DNA from: Cornus controversa
Taxonomy: Eukaryota > Streptophyta > Magnoliopsida > Cornales > Cornaceae
Direction of reading: 5' to 3'
Length of the DNA: 64,000 nucleotides
Assembly: GCA_026545225.1 (NCBI GenBank)
Contig: CM048853.1
Coordinates: 18,373,255-18,437,254 of the forward strand
Shown: positions 57,701 through 59,468 of the stretch, one piece after another
How the letters are laid out: each line of letters begins with the position of its first letter
Position numbering within the stretch: the stretch's first letter is position 1
The notes under the pieces: generated by a model
What the model saw: only the letters and a program-made list of their open reading frames with translations
Databases searched by the model: none
What the model was told of the DNA's origin: nothing
Made by a program: the position numbers and the translations under genes

Positions 57701-59468
57701 TTGTAACTTTGCAAAAGTTCAGGGGTTTTTTTGCACTTCTAAAAATTACAAAATGTACCCCGCCGTGTCCCCCGCGTGTCCTTGCCGTGTCCCCCACGTG
57801 TCCTTGCCGTGTCCCAGCCGTGTCCTAAAAAAAAAAATTCCAGGACACTTCTACGGAGTGTCCGACACGTGTCCGAGGAGTGTCCGAGTGTCCGACATGG
57901 ACACGGCACCCCTATACGAAGTGTCCGTGCTTTCTAGATTGAGGGTATTCCCTCTATTTCATGTACTCTATTGCTTTATTTTTAATGAAACTCCAGCACA
58001 ATTTATGAAGAAAAAAAAAACCATATCAATATTGATTTTCAAGCATACCGCAAGGCGAGTGCCGTCAATAACTGCCATGAGGTTCACATTAATAGTGTGT
58101 CTCCATGAACCAGAACCATCAGTTTGATCCTTATAGAATGGCACAGGATTTGAAATGCCGGCACTGTTTATACAAATATCCAGCCCTCCATAAGTGGCCA
58201 AATGCTTTTTAAACGCAGCAGTTAGTTCTCCTGTTCATAGAAGAAAGAATAACCCACCAATTATAATCAATCAACTAATTAGAATTAGAGTCTCCATATG
58301 AAAAGTGTAGTGTATGATGACGATGTAAATTATATATCATGCAAAACGTATACTATGCAATTATATATATGTATACAACCCTTTTTTAAATTTATGAACT
58401 ACAGCAATAAAGTTGGTGTCAAACTCCTAGATCTTCTAGAACTGAACAAATATATATTACACAAAAATACAAAATCCTTTATGATATCCATGAACAGGAA
58501 CAATAATGCTGGTGTCAAATTCCTTGATTGAACCTCATGTAAAATTAATGAGCTCCAAAGCAGGATTAGACTTCTTATATTAGTATATTAGCAATTATTG
58601 ACCATTGCAAAACTTTTTCACGGTCATGATGTTAATATCATAAAGATCTTAATAAATTTTAATCACTTGGTAGTATTGATAACTGAATAAGACACCACAA
58701 AAGTAAAACAATAATGTGAGTCTATCATATGCCTAGAATGTTTCCAACTATATATCACCTTTCAGTTCCTTGAATCTACAAAAACGAACAAGAACAAGAA
58801 TAGTTGAAAAATTAATGCAAATGAAACAATCCATATAGAAATCAGCAGTTACAATTAATAAATTAAATGCAGAGATTCCAACATGATAATTTAAACAGAT
58901 ATTTTAGTCACAAGTGATTCAACACCAAAAGACTAGAAGTCACACAAGCATTTGGGTGTATCATGACCTCAAATGTGTCAATTGTGGGCATCATCCCAAA
59001 AAAAAAGGCATAGAGATATTCCAAGTCTTCTGGTTTATTATGAACTTGGTATTGGTGCTAAGCATATATAAAAAATAAAAAATTGATAGGAAACTTCATT
59101 AGAATCATTATTTATTGTAGGCACATTAATGGAGTCCTTTAACAAATTGGCTATATTCAGTATAAATAGAATTAGTTACAACACTATCTGAAGTCCATTA
59201 TAGAAAGCAGCTGATAAGAATTACTCTCTGGTCAAGAAACCAGGAGCAGCTGATAATAATTACTCTCTAGTCATGAAACCAGGAGTTTACTTACTTGTAT
59301 TAGTTACATCACATCTTATAAACATAGTGGATGGGAATTTCAACACTGGATGGAACTTGGCATTCTCTTTTTCAACGAGGGATTTAACTTCCCTTCCATT
59401 CTCTTCGGAGAAATCGACAATCGTAACAAATATTCCCTTCTCAGCAAGAGCCATACAAAGAGCTTTAC
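3039..59468 (-). CDS. NQR: SDR-MDR fusion oxidoreductase (NQR-like), 12 internal exons across 56 kb
   Basis: Twelve exons join in matching phase (1,0,1,0,1,2,0,0,0,0,0,0 at their 3' ends) into 471 codons without a stop; all introns are GT-AG. The N-terminal part is a classical SDR: CDV motif, NSAG in place of NNAG, NVNL, a serine in MGSAS and the YxxSK catalytic pair. The C-terminal part is a quinone-oxidoreductase-type MDR: GroES-like fold with GFE where zinc alcohol dehydrogenases have GHE, then the nucleotide-binding motif [12 protein letters not shown]. From recall, domain order and sequence match Arabidopsis NQR (AT1G49670, about 630 residues), a predicted oxidoreductase linked to quinone or reactive-carbonyl chemistry; the substrate is not established by this sequence. 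The Asp ending beta-2 in the SDR half (TIVDFS) suggests NAD(H). Exon 1 lies beyond 64000 and the C-terminal exons before base 1. Visible introns run from 113 bases to 13955 bases. Confidence 0.9.
3310..3527 (+). repeat. Possible retroposon with (AAAAAT)n tail
   Basis: A GC-richer block of about 190 bases ends in GGACCAGAAATAAAA and four to five AAAAAT-type units at 3488-3525. A 3' simple-repeat tail on an otherwise non-repetitive block is typical of SINE-like retroposons. No box A/B pair or TSD was established. Confidence 0.3.
3822..7227 (-). mobile_element. TRIM element 1, minus strand, with nested insertion
   Basis: This is a terminal-repeat retrotransposon in miniature with no coding capacity. 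The 5' LTR is 6940-7227 (288 bases), the internal region 6732-6939 (208 bases; PBS-like site at its right end, poly-purine tract CCCCCCC on the plus strand at its left end). The 3' LTR is 3822-3992 plus 6613-6731. The TSD is CATCT at 3817-3821 and 7228-7232. The 3' LTR is split by the element at 3993-6607. It lies in the 5.4-kb intron before visible exon 12. Confidence 0.85.
3993..6607 (+). mobile_element. Long solo-LTR-like element (family I) nested in TRIM 1
   Basis: This 2615-base insertion begins TGTAAGGACC and ends GAGCGTGACA. It is flanked by the 5-bp duplication ATTTA (3988-3992 and 6608-6612) and cleanly interrupts the TRIM LTR. No PBS, gag or pol was seen, so it is probably a solo long LTR of a gypsy-type element, but a non-coding element cannot be excluded. 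It shares blocks (GAGGTAGGGGTGT; a segment near 5840-5920) with 31364-35650 and 18752-21900. An alternating TA-rich stretch at 4081-4360 can form hairpins. Orientation is shown as TG to CA on the plus strand and is not independently established. Confidence 0.7.
7440..8460 (+). repeat. LTR-like repeat, family II copy 1
   Basis: The sequence shares blocks with 22800-23707, for example GGGAGTGTTTAATCCT at 7518 against a one-base variant at 23046, and both end in GGGGGC[G/A]TGACA (8449-8460 and 23696-23707). The CA terminus suggests the end of an LTR. No open frame or start boundary was found. It ends 81 bases from visible exon 11. The stretch 7233-7439 to its left is unassigned intron. Confidence 0.5.
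8542..8616 (-). CDS. NQR: NQR-like visible exon 11 (MDR nucleotide-binding motif)
   Basis: The exon has 25 codons, acceptor CTTGTAG and donor GTTTAT. It encodes [20 protein letters not shown] followed by [17 protein letters not shown] is the AAxGGxGxxAxQ dinucleotide-binding loop of the quinone-oxidoreductase MDR branch. The LTR-like element ending at 8460 lies 81 bases beyond its 3' end. Confidence 0.93.
8730..8825 (-). CDS. NQR: NQR-like visible exon 10 (MDR hinge)
   Basis: The exon has 32 codons, acceptor ATTTAG and donor GTTTAT. It encodes [20 protein letters not shown], then [12 protein letters not shown]. The [13 protein letters not shown] helix leads into the Rossmann domain of quinone oxidoreductases. 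A 146-base intron separates it from the previous exon and 113 bases from the next; these are the smallest introns seen and probably reflect the ancestral gene size. Confidence 0.9.
8972..9073 (-). CDS. NQR: NQR-like visible exon 9 (MDR core)
   Basis: The exon has 34 codons, acceptor TTGTAG and donor GTACAC. It encodes [18 protein letters not shown] followed by [16 protein letters not shown]. The pattern GxVxAVGxxVxxxxVGxxV and FGSYAEF is typical of the MDR catalytic domain. Both ends are in phase 0. Confidence 0.9.
9074..10072. other. Intron between visible exons 8 and 9 with TA/GA microsatellite
   Basis: This 999-base intron holds a compound microsatellite at about 9712-9780, (TA)n followed by (GA)n. 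I see nothing else recognisable in it. Confidence 0.7.
10073..10153 (-). CDS. NQR: NQR-like visible exon 8 (MDR substrate pocket)
   Basis: The exon is exactly 27 codons, acceptor GGACAG and donor GTGCGG. It encodes [16 protein letters not shown] and then HLPFDAGFE. In zinc alcohol dehydrogenases the GFE position reads GHE and binds zinc; its replacement by Phe fits the zinc-free quinone-reductase branch. Both ends are in phase 0. Confidence 0.9.
10154..11430. other. Intron between visible exons 7 and 8, nothing recognised
   Basis: This 1277-base AT-rich intron has an A/G-rich tract at 10376-10400 and no element or exon I can support. Confidence 0.6.
11431..11557 (-). CDS. NQR: NQR-like visible exon 7 (MDR GroES-like start)
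   Basis: The exon has 127 bases, acceptor TTCTAG and donor GTGAGT. It encodes [20 protein letters not shown], then [22 protein letters not shown]. The [14 protein letters not shown] stretch is the hallmark early GroES-like strand of quinone-oxidoreductase MDRs. The upstream intron is 12230 bases and contains copia A, Cassandra and the tandem TRIM array; from here on the exons are closely spaced. Confidence 0.92.
11558..12385. other. Intron sequence 5' of copia A, nothing recognised
   Basis: AT-rich intron sequence between visible exon 7 and the target-site duplication of copia A. No coding or repeat structure was found. Confidence 0.6.
12391..12627 (+). repeat. 5' LTR of copia A
   Basis: The LTR has 237 bases, starting TGATGACATA and ending ATCTTCA. 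It contains about two and a half copies of a 52-57 base unit built around GACATATATAGATAATTAGC and TAGCATAGTTATAGGAC. The 3' LTR has about four and a half copies. Confidence 0.9.
12780..14149 (+). pseudogene. Copia A gag and protease, broken
   Basis: Gag begins near 12798 ([19 protein letters not shown], a typical copia gag start), is frameshifted near 13010, has stops near 13208, and resumes in 13235-13480 and 13487-14149. The zinc knuckle [14 protein letters not shown] (CX2CX4HX4C) is intact. The protease motif reads [11 protein letters not shown]: the catalytic D-S-G triplet has become D-I-G, which should impair the protease. Confidence 0.85.
14150..15399 (+). pseudogene. Copia A integrase, broken
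   Basis: The GAG-pre-integrase zinc-binding part ([19 protein letters not shown]) and the first catalytic Asp ([11 protein letters not shown]) are readable in 14415-14843. Later parts are in shifted frames: [15 protein letters not shown] sequence near 14820-14860, then [13 protein letters not shown] and [17 protein letters not shown] within 14897-15271. Several frameshifts separate the segments. Confidence 0.8.
15740..17269 (+). pseudogene. Copia A reverse transcriptase and RNase H
   Basis: The N-terminal RT ([18 protein letters not shown], [17 protein letters not shown]) between 15740 and 16290 holds several stops. From 16304 to 17269 a clean 321-codon frame follows: YVDD is immediately upstream and in frame, then [40 protein letters not shown], and [13 protein letters not shown]. 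The three main RNase H acidic positions appear present. Only this C-terminal third could be translated. Confidence 0.88.
17251..17608 (+). repeat. 3' LTR of copia A, expanded by tandem repeats
   Basis: The LTR has 358 bases, TGTTGACATA to AAATCTCA, 121 bases longer than its partner. The extra length is two more copies of the 52-57 base unit starting GTTGACATATATAG. The remaining 3' portion matches the 5' LTR closely (CTCAAGGAGAAGAATACACA, then CTCCAGAGAAATCT). Confidence 0.9.
17614..18167. other. Intron sequence between copia A and Cassandra, nothing recognised
   Basis: No coding or repeat features were found in this AT-rich stretch. Confidence 0.5.
18347..18420 (+). repeat. 5S rRNA-derived segment in Cassandra LTR1
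   Basis: The segment reads ACCCATCAGAACTTCGCAAT, TAAGCATGCTT, then GTAGTACCAGGATGAGTGA and CCCGGGAAGTCTC. It parallels the 5S rRNA internal control region (A box, intermediate element, C box) with several substitutions. It is part of the LTR, not a functional 5S gene. Confidence 0.85.
18550..18751 (+). repeat. Cassandra LTR2, truncated within its 5S segment
   Basis: TGTGACTACCTCTGTGGGCG starts the second LTR. It ends at CGCAGTTAAGCATGCT, where LTR1 continues with the C box. TGTAGAGACCTGG, the start of another LTR-like element, follows at once, so an insertion split this LTR. The lost part was not found downstream. Confidence 0.8.
18752..21900 (+). mobile_element. Family I LTR-like element, truncated, hosting a TRIM array
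   Basis: It starts TGTAGAGACCTGG inside Cassandra LTR2, is interrupted at 19689-20948 by the TRIM array, and resumes at 20954. It shares with 3993-6607 and 31364-35650 the GAGGTAGGGGTGT block (19444-19456) and a block near 21215-21300. No coding sequence was seen. The right end is not defined and may have been overwritten by the family II repeat. Confidence 0.55.
19689..20948 (+). mobile_element. Tandem TRIM array: LTR-internal-LTR-internal-LTR
   Basis: Three LTRs (19689-19989, 20200-20497, 20670-20948) alternate with two internal regions (19990-20199 and 20498-20669). Each LTR runs TGTTGGAGAA to TTATCAACA. The internals begin with a PBS (TGCTATCAAAG in the first, TGGTATCAGAG in the second) and end in a purine tract (GAGGGGAGG; a run of about 14 G). 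The 1260-base block is flanked once by the TSD GTTGA (19684-19688 and 20949-20953), so it behaves as one insertion unit. It is the same family as the minus-strand TRIMs at 3822 and 30767. Confidence 0.9.
21930..23707 (+). repeat. LTR-like repeat, family II copy 2
   Basis: It ends GGGGGCATGACA at 23707 and shares several blocks with 7440-8460. A segment at 21948-21998 (GAGGTTTAACAGGGCTGATG, then TATAAGAATTAAGGTTGCA) recurs at 22191-22240, which may mark a start or a local duplication. No open frame or PBS was found. It ends 80 bases from visible exon 6. Confidence 0.5.
23788..23974 (-). CDS. NQR: NQR-like visible exon 6 (end of SDR, linker to MDR)
   Basis: The exon has 187 bases, acceptor TTTTTTCAG and donor GTGAGT. 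It encodes [20 protein letters not shown], then [18 protein letters not shown], and ends in [19 protein letters not shown] is the C-terminal strand and helix of the SDR fold; the following charged stretch is the linker that joins it to the MDR domain, and PESFEKL is where the MDR begins. This single exon therefore carries the fusion point. It ends in phase 2, with the Leu codon completed by the first base of the next exon. Confidence 0.9.
23975..24399. other. Intron 5' of visible exon 6, nothing recognised
   Basis: AT-rich intron sequence without supported features, up to the TSD of copia D. Confidence 0.5.
24405..24621 (-). repeat. 3' LTR of copia D
   Basis: On the minus strand it starts TGCTAGCCGAGATATC; the partner LTR starts TGTTAGCCGAGATATG. 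The two are clearly related over their length with scattered differences, in keeping with an old insertion. Confidence 0.85.
24897..26050 (-). pseudogene. Copia D reverse transcriptase and RNase H remnants
   Basis: The clearest stretch is 25054-25320: [38 protein letters not shown] and [18 protein letters not shown]. It is followed by an RNase H remnant near 24900-24990 (RAMAL-like, SRSVLTR). RT fragments further upstream are in different frames ([18 protein letters not shown] at about 26000 belongs to the integrase end). There are many stops and frameshifts. Confidence 0.8.
26275..26604 (-). pseudogene. Copia D integrase remnant
   Basis: Minus-strand frames give [20 protein letters not shown], then [20 protein letters not shown] and [18 protein letters not shown]. 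This includes the first catalytic Asp. [20 protein letters not shown] in the next frame contains the second. The frame is lost between the two. Confidence 0.82.
26605..27416. mobile_element. TIR element copy 1 in copia D, right end degraded
   Basis: The left end CTAAGAAGCATGGAAACGG matches the left terminus of the element at 57223, followed by CGGATACGGGATACGGATA-type subterminal repeats. Towards the right are GTGTCC/CGTGTC repeats up to about 27416, but no matching right terminus or 8-bp duplication was found. It interrupts the copia D integrase region. The interior holds A/G-rich sequence with no transposase. Confidence 0.6.
27549..27991 (-). pseudogene. Copia D protease and pre-integrase remnant
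   Basis: Minus-strand frames give [14 protein letters not shown] (protease; the usual DSGAS/T reads DSGVS), a frameshift, then [33 protein letters not shown] and [13 protein letters not shown]. These are the standard copia segments between protease and integrase. Confidence 0.8.
27992..29340 (-). pseudogene. Copia D gag remnant
   Basis: The minus-strand region between the PBS and the protease. A short frame at 28810-29007 begins [20 protein letters not shown]. Further fragments include a zinc-knuckle-like region near 28130-28200 ([18 protein letters not shown] when frames are followed). Heavily broken. Confidence 0.6.
29354..29559 (-). repeat. 5' LTR of copia D
   Basis: The LTR has 206 bases on the minus strand, starts TGTTAGCCGAGATATG and ends next to the PBS at 29353. 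It is related to the LTR of the copia E fragment at 60531. Confidence 0.85.
29565..30375. other. Intron between copia D and visible exon 5, nothing recognised
   Basis: AT-rich intron sequence; A/G-rich segments near 29980-30100 have no supported function. Confidence 0.5.
30376..30463 (-). CDS. NQR: NQR-like visible exon 5 (SDR substrate-loop region)
   Basis: The exon has 88 bases, acceptor CCTGCAG and donor GTACAT. It encodes [20 protein letters not shown] and then [10 protein letters not shown], the variable SDR segment after the CPE motif. It enters in phase 0 and leaves in phase 1. It is the most isolated exon: 13955 bases of intron lie upstream and 6401 bases downstream, both full of retroelements. 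Its assignment rests on phase, splice sites and resemblance to the family at this position. Confidence 0.85.
32803..33329 (-). repeat. Solo-LTR-like insertion with GTGGTTCGGC motif
   Basis: The block starts TGTTGAGAAATAAGC and ends CTTTGTCATCA on the plus strand; read on the minus strand it has TG...CA ends. It contains ACGTGGTTCGGC followed by GCCTACGTTCACGG, a motif shared with the TRIM LTRs here. It interrupts the family I element. A clear TSD was not found, so the boundaries are approximate. Confidence 0.5.
33812..35177 (+). mobile_element. Solo LTR (SIRE-like) with internal minisatellite
   Basis: The 1366-base insertion starts TGTTGACCC and ends TTGGGTAACA, with exact TSD GTTGT (33807-33811 and 35178-35182). 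The 5' part has TTTTGATGATAACAAA, seen in SIRE/Maximus copia LTRs, and near the 3' end CACCCCCCCTCTAGGG. No PBS or coding region was seen, so it is most likely a solo LTR left by LTR-LTR recombination. It is nested in 31364-35650, which is nested in TRIM 2. Confidence 0.75.
34270..34512 (+). repeat. Degenerate minisatellite of TTTGAGCCACCTCAAA units
   Basis: About a dozen imperfect units of GAGCCACCTCAAA and GAGGCGCCTCAAA alternate over 240 bases inside the solo LTR. The core TTTGAGGCGCCTCAAA is a perfect palindrome, so each unit can form a short hairpin. Confidence 0.8.
36060..36690 (-). pseudogene. Copia C, left part (gag end and protease), split by copia B
   Basis: On the minus strand the sequence encodes [16 protein letters not shown] near 36170-36110, a protease motif with D-L-G for D-S-G. 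A degraded zinc knuckle lies upstream near 36390-36340, and gag sequence such as [18 protein letters not shown] from 36685. It continues across copia B at 41890-42240. Confidence 0.75.
36696..36907 (+). repeat. 5' LTR of copia B
   Basis: It starts TGTTAGAGAG and ends CAACTTCAACT next to the PBS. It includes a (TTC)n run at 36842-36866. The end defined by TSD and PBS is CT rather than the usual CA. Confidence 0.88.
36908..36922 (+). promoter_or_regulatory. Primer-binding site of copia B
   Basis: TGGTATCAGAGCTCG directly follows the 5' LTR and is complementary to the 3' end of plant initiator tRNA-Met, the standard copia minus-strand primer. Confidence 0.9.
37542..40583 (+). CDS. Copia B gag-pol, first 1013 codons to a premature stop
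   Basis: Domains in order. Gag starts [21 protein letters not shown] Gly/Arg-rich stretch at about residues 224-256 precedes the zinc knuckle [14 protein letters not shown] (260-273). The protease motif [11 protein letters not shown] has its Asp at 323. Integrase has Asp 508 (HTDIWGPSR) and Asp 571 (RSDN), but position 607, the expected third acidic residue 35 residues on, is Lys (GVAKRK). Reverse transcriptase follows with [14 protein letters not shown]. The frame ends at TAG 40581-40583 inside LYGLK*SPRAWF, where the family has Gln. The RT palm and RNase H follow in the same frame after the stop. Confidence 0.93.
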   Translation: MADNQPPPIKTDDMSRSITSEKLNGLNYLAWAHAVQVFLRGRKKIKYLTEELPVDTKKHEDWICEDSIVMGWLWHSMESNIASTVAFCDSSKKIWESLAESFSQQSNVSRVYELYEKIFASRQSEKSLSEYYSMLKNLWDQLLQYRPFTTDLEQQKRHWEEFMIASLLSGLDSDLRGFKDQILASEKLPTAANAYSRLLRSSLGQHSIVPPFESSALVSSDGGRGNSRGGFCGGRGNSSRGFHGGFRGGGRSSGRGDWKCDHCGGTNHTEPYCWMKYGKPDYVHQVTESISQPLQPSTTRGHVASNSGNITCVAQSSPSWVIDSGASSHMSGNSSLFSALKPINHHIVLADGSSRPVLGKGFLHPTNSLSLSSSLHVPNFPFNLLSVSQLTEALHCSITFSPTACVFQDLRTKKMIGSGHEKNGLYYLDFDEPSSVVSSALSATVSHLQWHFRLGHPSLAKLRLTIPGLSHVSVLECEACQLGKHHRSSFPSRIHSRQTESFDVVHTDIWGPSRTVSLNGFLYFVIFVDDYSRITWLFFMKERSELPRIVTKFYNEIFTQFGKRIKIFRSDNALEYTQSIMDSFCVDRGIIHQTSCAHTSQQNGVAKRKHRHLLNVARTLLFNMSVPKQFWADAVLTACYLINRMPSAVVGNQTPFSLLYPSTSPFQLIPRIFGCVAFAHVLDPGRDKLSPRARKCVFLGYSHTQKGYRCYSPESRRYYVSVDVTFFESTMFFSSSGQRLSLDLISARQGEPSSSSPQLPLPLTSSSDSSLPSDSSLPSNPPLLVYQQSRSRPVVSFGPDTTSSSPEVPDPPLLTSSTDDLPIAQRRGKRTCTQHPIANFVSYDRISSSLHTFAFTLSSISVPSSYQHAISVPGWKQAMDEEMSALHKNQTWELTGLPSGKQTVGCRWVYTVKYLPDGSVERLKARLVAKGYTQTYGVDYLETFSPVARLNSVRVLLSVVVCCSWPLYQLDIKNAFLHGDLQEEVYMAQPPGYVVAGSEHLVCRLRKALYGLK
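40584..41212 (+). pseudogene. Copia B RT palm and start of RNase H after the stop codon
   Basis: The region continues in the same frame: [42 protein letters not shown] (YVDD catalytic pair), [20 protein letters not shown], and [20 protein letters not shown]. At FSDADW (about 41198-41212) the frame shifts because one base is missing from the codon run for ADWAG. Confidence 0.92.
41207..41662 (+). pseudogene. Copia B RNase H after the single-base deletion
   Basis: This frame continues the RNase [61 protein letters not shown] and CHFIRDLL. The C-terminus LYAPA with TGA is the usual copia pol end. The single-base deletion at about 41212 separates it from the RT frame. Confidence 0.92.
41670..41884 (+). 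repeat. 3' LTR of copia B
   Basis: The LTR has 215 bases, TGTTAGAGAG to TTCAACT. By eye it differs from the 5' LTR by a handful of substitutions and three bases in the (TTC)n run, indicating a recent insertion. Confidence 0.9.
41890..42245 (-). pseudogene. Copia C, gag start, right part
   Basis: The minus-strand frame from 42240 gives [40 protein letters not shown] and [11 protein letters not shown], a typical copia gag N-terminus. It is broken from its continuation at 36690 by copia B. The stretch 42246-42560 is probably its 5' leader and has a degenerate direct repeat (CGAGATGYTGCRATTAGGG). Confidence 0.8.
42246..43639. other. Intron and copia C leader, no gene recognised
   Basis: No coding exon or defined element was found apart from the possible copia C leader at its left. 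The 5' LTR of copia C was not identified. Confidence 0.45.
43640..44285 (+). repeat. Three degenerate tandem copies of a 220-250 base unit
   Basis: The phrases TTAATTTTAGCCTTTTTC, TTAATTTTAGTCTTTTCC and TTAGTTTCAGCATTCTC occur at about 43689, 43911 and 44157. Each is followed by ATGTGGACCATxTCACTCTTC-like and CACATGACTAA-like sequence. No coding frame runs through the units. The array ends about 130 bases before visible exon 4. Confidence 0.65.
44419..44495 (-). CDS. NQR: NQR-like visible exon 4 (SDR alpha-F and CPE motif)
   Basis: The exon has 77 bases, acceptor TTCTTAG and donor GTAAAT. It encodes [20 protein letters not shown] followed by NVLCPE. This is the helix after YxxSK and the strand ending at the position where most SDRs have PG; here it is PE. 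The entry phase 1 joins the G left by the previous exon, and the exon ends in phase 0. Confidence 0.92.
44702..44807 (-). CDS. NQR: NQR-like visible exon 3 (SDR catalytic Ser and YxxSK)
   Basis: The exon has 106 bases, acceptor GGCAG and donor GTTTGC. It encodes [20 protein letters not shown] followed by [16 protein letters not shown]. The serine in MGSAS and the Tyr and Lys of YTASK are the SDR catalytic residues and are all present. It is separated from the previous exon by a 13.2-kb intron holding a Tat-like gypsy and a LINE, and from the next by 206 bases. The 3' end is in phase 1. Confidence 0.92.
44808..45611. other. Intron between gypsy element and visible exon 3, nothing recognised
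   Basis: No exon or repeat was supported. Confidence 0.5.
45612..46021 (-). repeat. 3' LTR of the Tat-like gypsy element
   Basis: The LTR has 410 bases with ends TGTAGGGAAAAA to GTACTTACA on the minus strand, next to a purine tract (plus-strand CATTGCCCCCAATT). Its inner part matches 51655-51792 closely: AAATTCTTAGC-like start, GCACACACC, and GAGATAAATTGAGAT. Confidence 0.8.
46280..48267 (+). pseudogene. Antisense ORF region of the gypsy element, interrupted
   Basis: Plus-strand frames, opposite to gag-pol, give [20 protein letters not shown], then [13 protein letters not shown] (46480-46620). Next are [18 protein letters not shown] and [20 protein letters not shown] (46818-47150), a Lys/Ser-rich stretch (47220-47340), and [20 protein letters not shown] (47920-48267). 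The pieces look like exons or frameshifted parts of one long protein resembling the antisense ORF products of Tat-lineage elements. Function is unknown. Stops at 47152, 47345 and elsewhere break it. Confidence 0.55.
48733..49165 (+). repeat. Tandem repeat array in the gypsy element
   Basis: About ten imperfect copies of GCGATCGGTCGTTCAAGACC followed by TTAGCTTCGATAA. Some units are extended by GATTGGGCCTGTGGCCTCTT, giving alternating short (about 35 bases) and long (about 90 bases) periods. The array lies where pol has been truncated. Confidence 0.85.
49230..49667 (-). pseudogene. Gypsy reverse transcriptase start, truncated
   Basis: The minus-strand sequence reads [40 protein letters not shown], then after a stop [29 protein letters not shown] and [17 protein letters not shown]. 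This is the N-terminal RT of Tat-like gypsy elements. It ends at [17 protein letters not shown] sequence, where the catalytic YxDD part should follow but is absent. Confidence 0.85.
50132..50755 (-). pseudogene. Gypsy gag C-terminus and protease region
   Basis: The minus-strand frame of 207 codons contains [20 protein letters not shown] (a zinc-knuckle remnant in which the first cysteines are changed), [16 protein letters not shown] and [19 protein letters not shown]. This is the typical linker leading into the protease of Tat-like elements. [20 protein letters not shown] marks the start of the protease. Confidence 0.8.
50807..51586 (-). pseudogene. Gypsy gag N-terminus, broken
   Basis: From 51586 the minus strand gives [20 protein letters not shown] followed by a Gln-rich segment ([20 protein letters not shown]). 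At 50992-50807 [20 protein letters not shown] belongs to the retrotransposon gag domain. Frameshifts separate them. Confidence 0.78.
51655..51792 (-). repeat. 5' LTR remnant of the gypsy element
   Basis: The remnant matches the inner 140 bases of the 3' LTR and is followed inward by CTTTGGCACCTTCTGTGGG on the minus strand, which resembles the primer-binding region of Tat-like elements. The outer part of the LTR is missing, so the original right boundary and TSD are lost. Confidence 0.75.
52308..53531 (+). CDS. LINE ORF1 (DUF4283-like nucleic-acid-binding protein)
   Basis: A 407-codon open frame. Residues 70-230 carry the plant LINE ORF1 domain ([49 protein letters not shown]). A zinc knuckle [14 protein letters not shown] follows at 242-255. 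The C-terminal third is acidic and low in motifs. ORF1 proteins bind the element RNA in the ribonucleoprotein. The start could be the Met at 52308 or a later Met near 52491 ([18 protein letters not shown]). The frame ends at 53531, perhaps early. Confidence 0.85.
   Translation: MGKTKAFQHGGGIKPSPHNYWRLLLASQCLLYVCHGENSNSAKKNSFVNLTTHEGTRKDSMITIMDEDVADEVSYWEKSILGYVMGKKPYFPFSEKFVKRKWGESLKVVSLHDGFFMVRFDKKERMETVLQRMHTFEGRPIIVKKWEKTVNLGRDILGSIPIWLKVNGLPIHCQCKVILSKICSLFLKPLFLDDSLSRELAQYVRVVVEVKVHEILPEKLTILVHGKECGITFEYEWKPQVCSHCKCMDHLVVQCPLKFPESKKQKSQGVWIVKRKGKEVMHGDLERASAHTPVVNQDVQHDEVLPISENPFNVLQLGGDSEEAFNQDGVGTHSGDALDPVSESHVVNEDGVLPEDGVFDEISKQVVPSVNSAGVTSSPRFSTLPSKKASDAFVDGKEKLVWWTMCT
53644..54440 (+). 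pseudogene. LINE ORF2 endonuclease domain, frameshifted
   Basis: ORF2 starts [16 protein letters not shown] at 53644, the usual APE-type endonuclease N-terminus, but is frameshifted within 20 codons. The open stretch 53836-54297 carries [18 protein letters not shown] (the GDWN/GDFN motif) and [13 protein letters not shown]. The next frame has [11 protein letters not shown] and CSDHHGLVI (the SDH motif). Confidence 0.85.
54486..56273 (+). pseudogene. LINE ORF2 reverse transcriptase domain, broken
   Basis: Open stretches carry [58 protein letters not shown] (first catalytic Asp), [17 protein letters not shown] and [14 protein letters not shown] (the FADD motif). A thumb-like region follows to 56273 ([21 protein letters not shown]). 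Frames change near 55070, 55290 and 55780. Confidence 0.9.
56300..57214 (+). pseudogene. LINE ORF2 C-terminal zf-RVT-like region, broken
   Basis: The region contains [36 protein letters not shown] and [20 protein letters not shown], the C/H-rich zf-RVT pattern typical of plant L1 ORF2 C-termini. Frames switch near 56845. Confidence 0.82.
57223..57937. mobile_element. 715-bp TIR element copy 2 in the LINE, 8-bp TSD
   Basis: Ends are CTAAGAAGCATGGACACGG on the left and, reverse complemented, CTAGAAAGCACGGACACTTC on the right. The TSD is ATTGAGGG (57215-57222 and 57938-57945). Subterminal arrays of GACACGG/CGTGTCC flank an AT-rich core with no coding capacity. An 8-bp TSD points to a non-autonomous hAT-type element; the superfamily is an inference. 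A related copy lies at 26605-27416. Confidence 0.8.
58049..58230 (-). CDS. NQR: NQR-like visible exon 2 (SDR NNAG-region)
   Basis: The 182-base exon begins after AACAG and ends before GTATGC. It encodes [18 protein letters not shown], then CINSAGIS and [23 protein letters not shown] is the NNAG strand motif with the second Asn replaced by Ser. The Asn in NVNL corresponds to the fourth residue of the SDR catalytic tetrad. It starts in phase 1, continuing the arginine codon begun in the previous exon, and ends in phase 0. A LINE target-site duplication ends only 12 bases past its donor. Confidence 0.9.
58231..59294. other. Intron between visible exons 1 and 2, nothing recognised
   Basis: This 1064-base AT-rich intron shows no element. 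A short imperfect repeat (GGTGTCAAACTCCT at 58415, GGTGTCAAATTCCT at 58511) is the only structure. Confidence 0.6.
59295..59468 (-). CDS. NQR: NQR-like visible exon 1 (SDR cofactor-binding part)
   Basis: This 174-base exon encodes the SDR segment [19 protein letters not shown] and ends near FIRCDVTN. The acceptor is ATGTAG at 59470-59469 and the donor is GTAAGT. It starts in phase 1: its first two bases complete a glycine codon, so the preceding exon should end in the GIG of TGxxxGIG. The Asp closing beta-2 is the usual NAD-preference residue of classical SDRs, and CDV is the adenine-pocket motif. No preceding exon was found up to 64000, so intron 1 is at least 4.5 kb. Confidence 0.9.

Larger units (their letters stand above)
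52214..58016 (+). mobile_element. L1-type LINE with 18-bp TSD
   Basis: The insertion is bounded by AAAACCATATCAATATTG (52196-52213 and 58017-58034; the leading As overlap the poly(A)). It has a 5' leader, ORF1, ORF2 with endonuclease, reverse transcriptase and C-terminal zf-RVT-like region, and a poly(A) tail. It appears full length, with ORF2 broken in several places and a TIR element inserted near its 3' end. It is antisense to the host gene in the 13.2-kb intron before visible exon 3, and its TSD ends 12 bases from the donor of visible exon 2. Confidence 0.92.
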
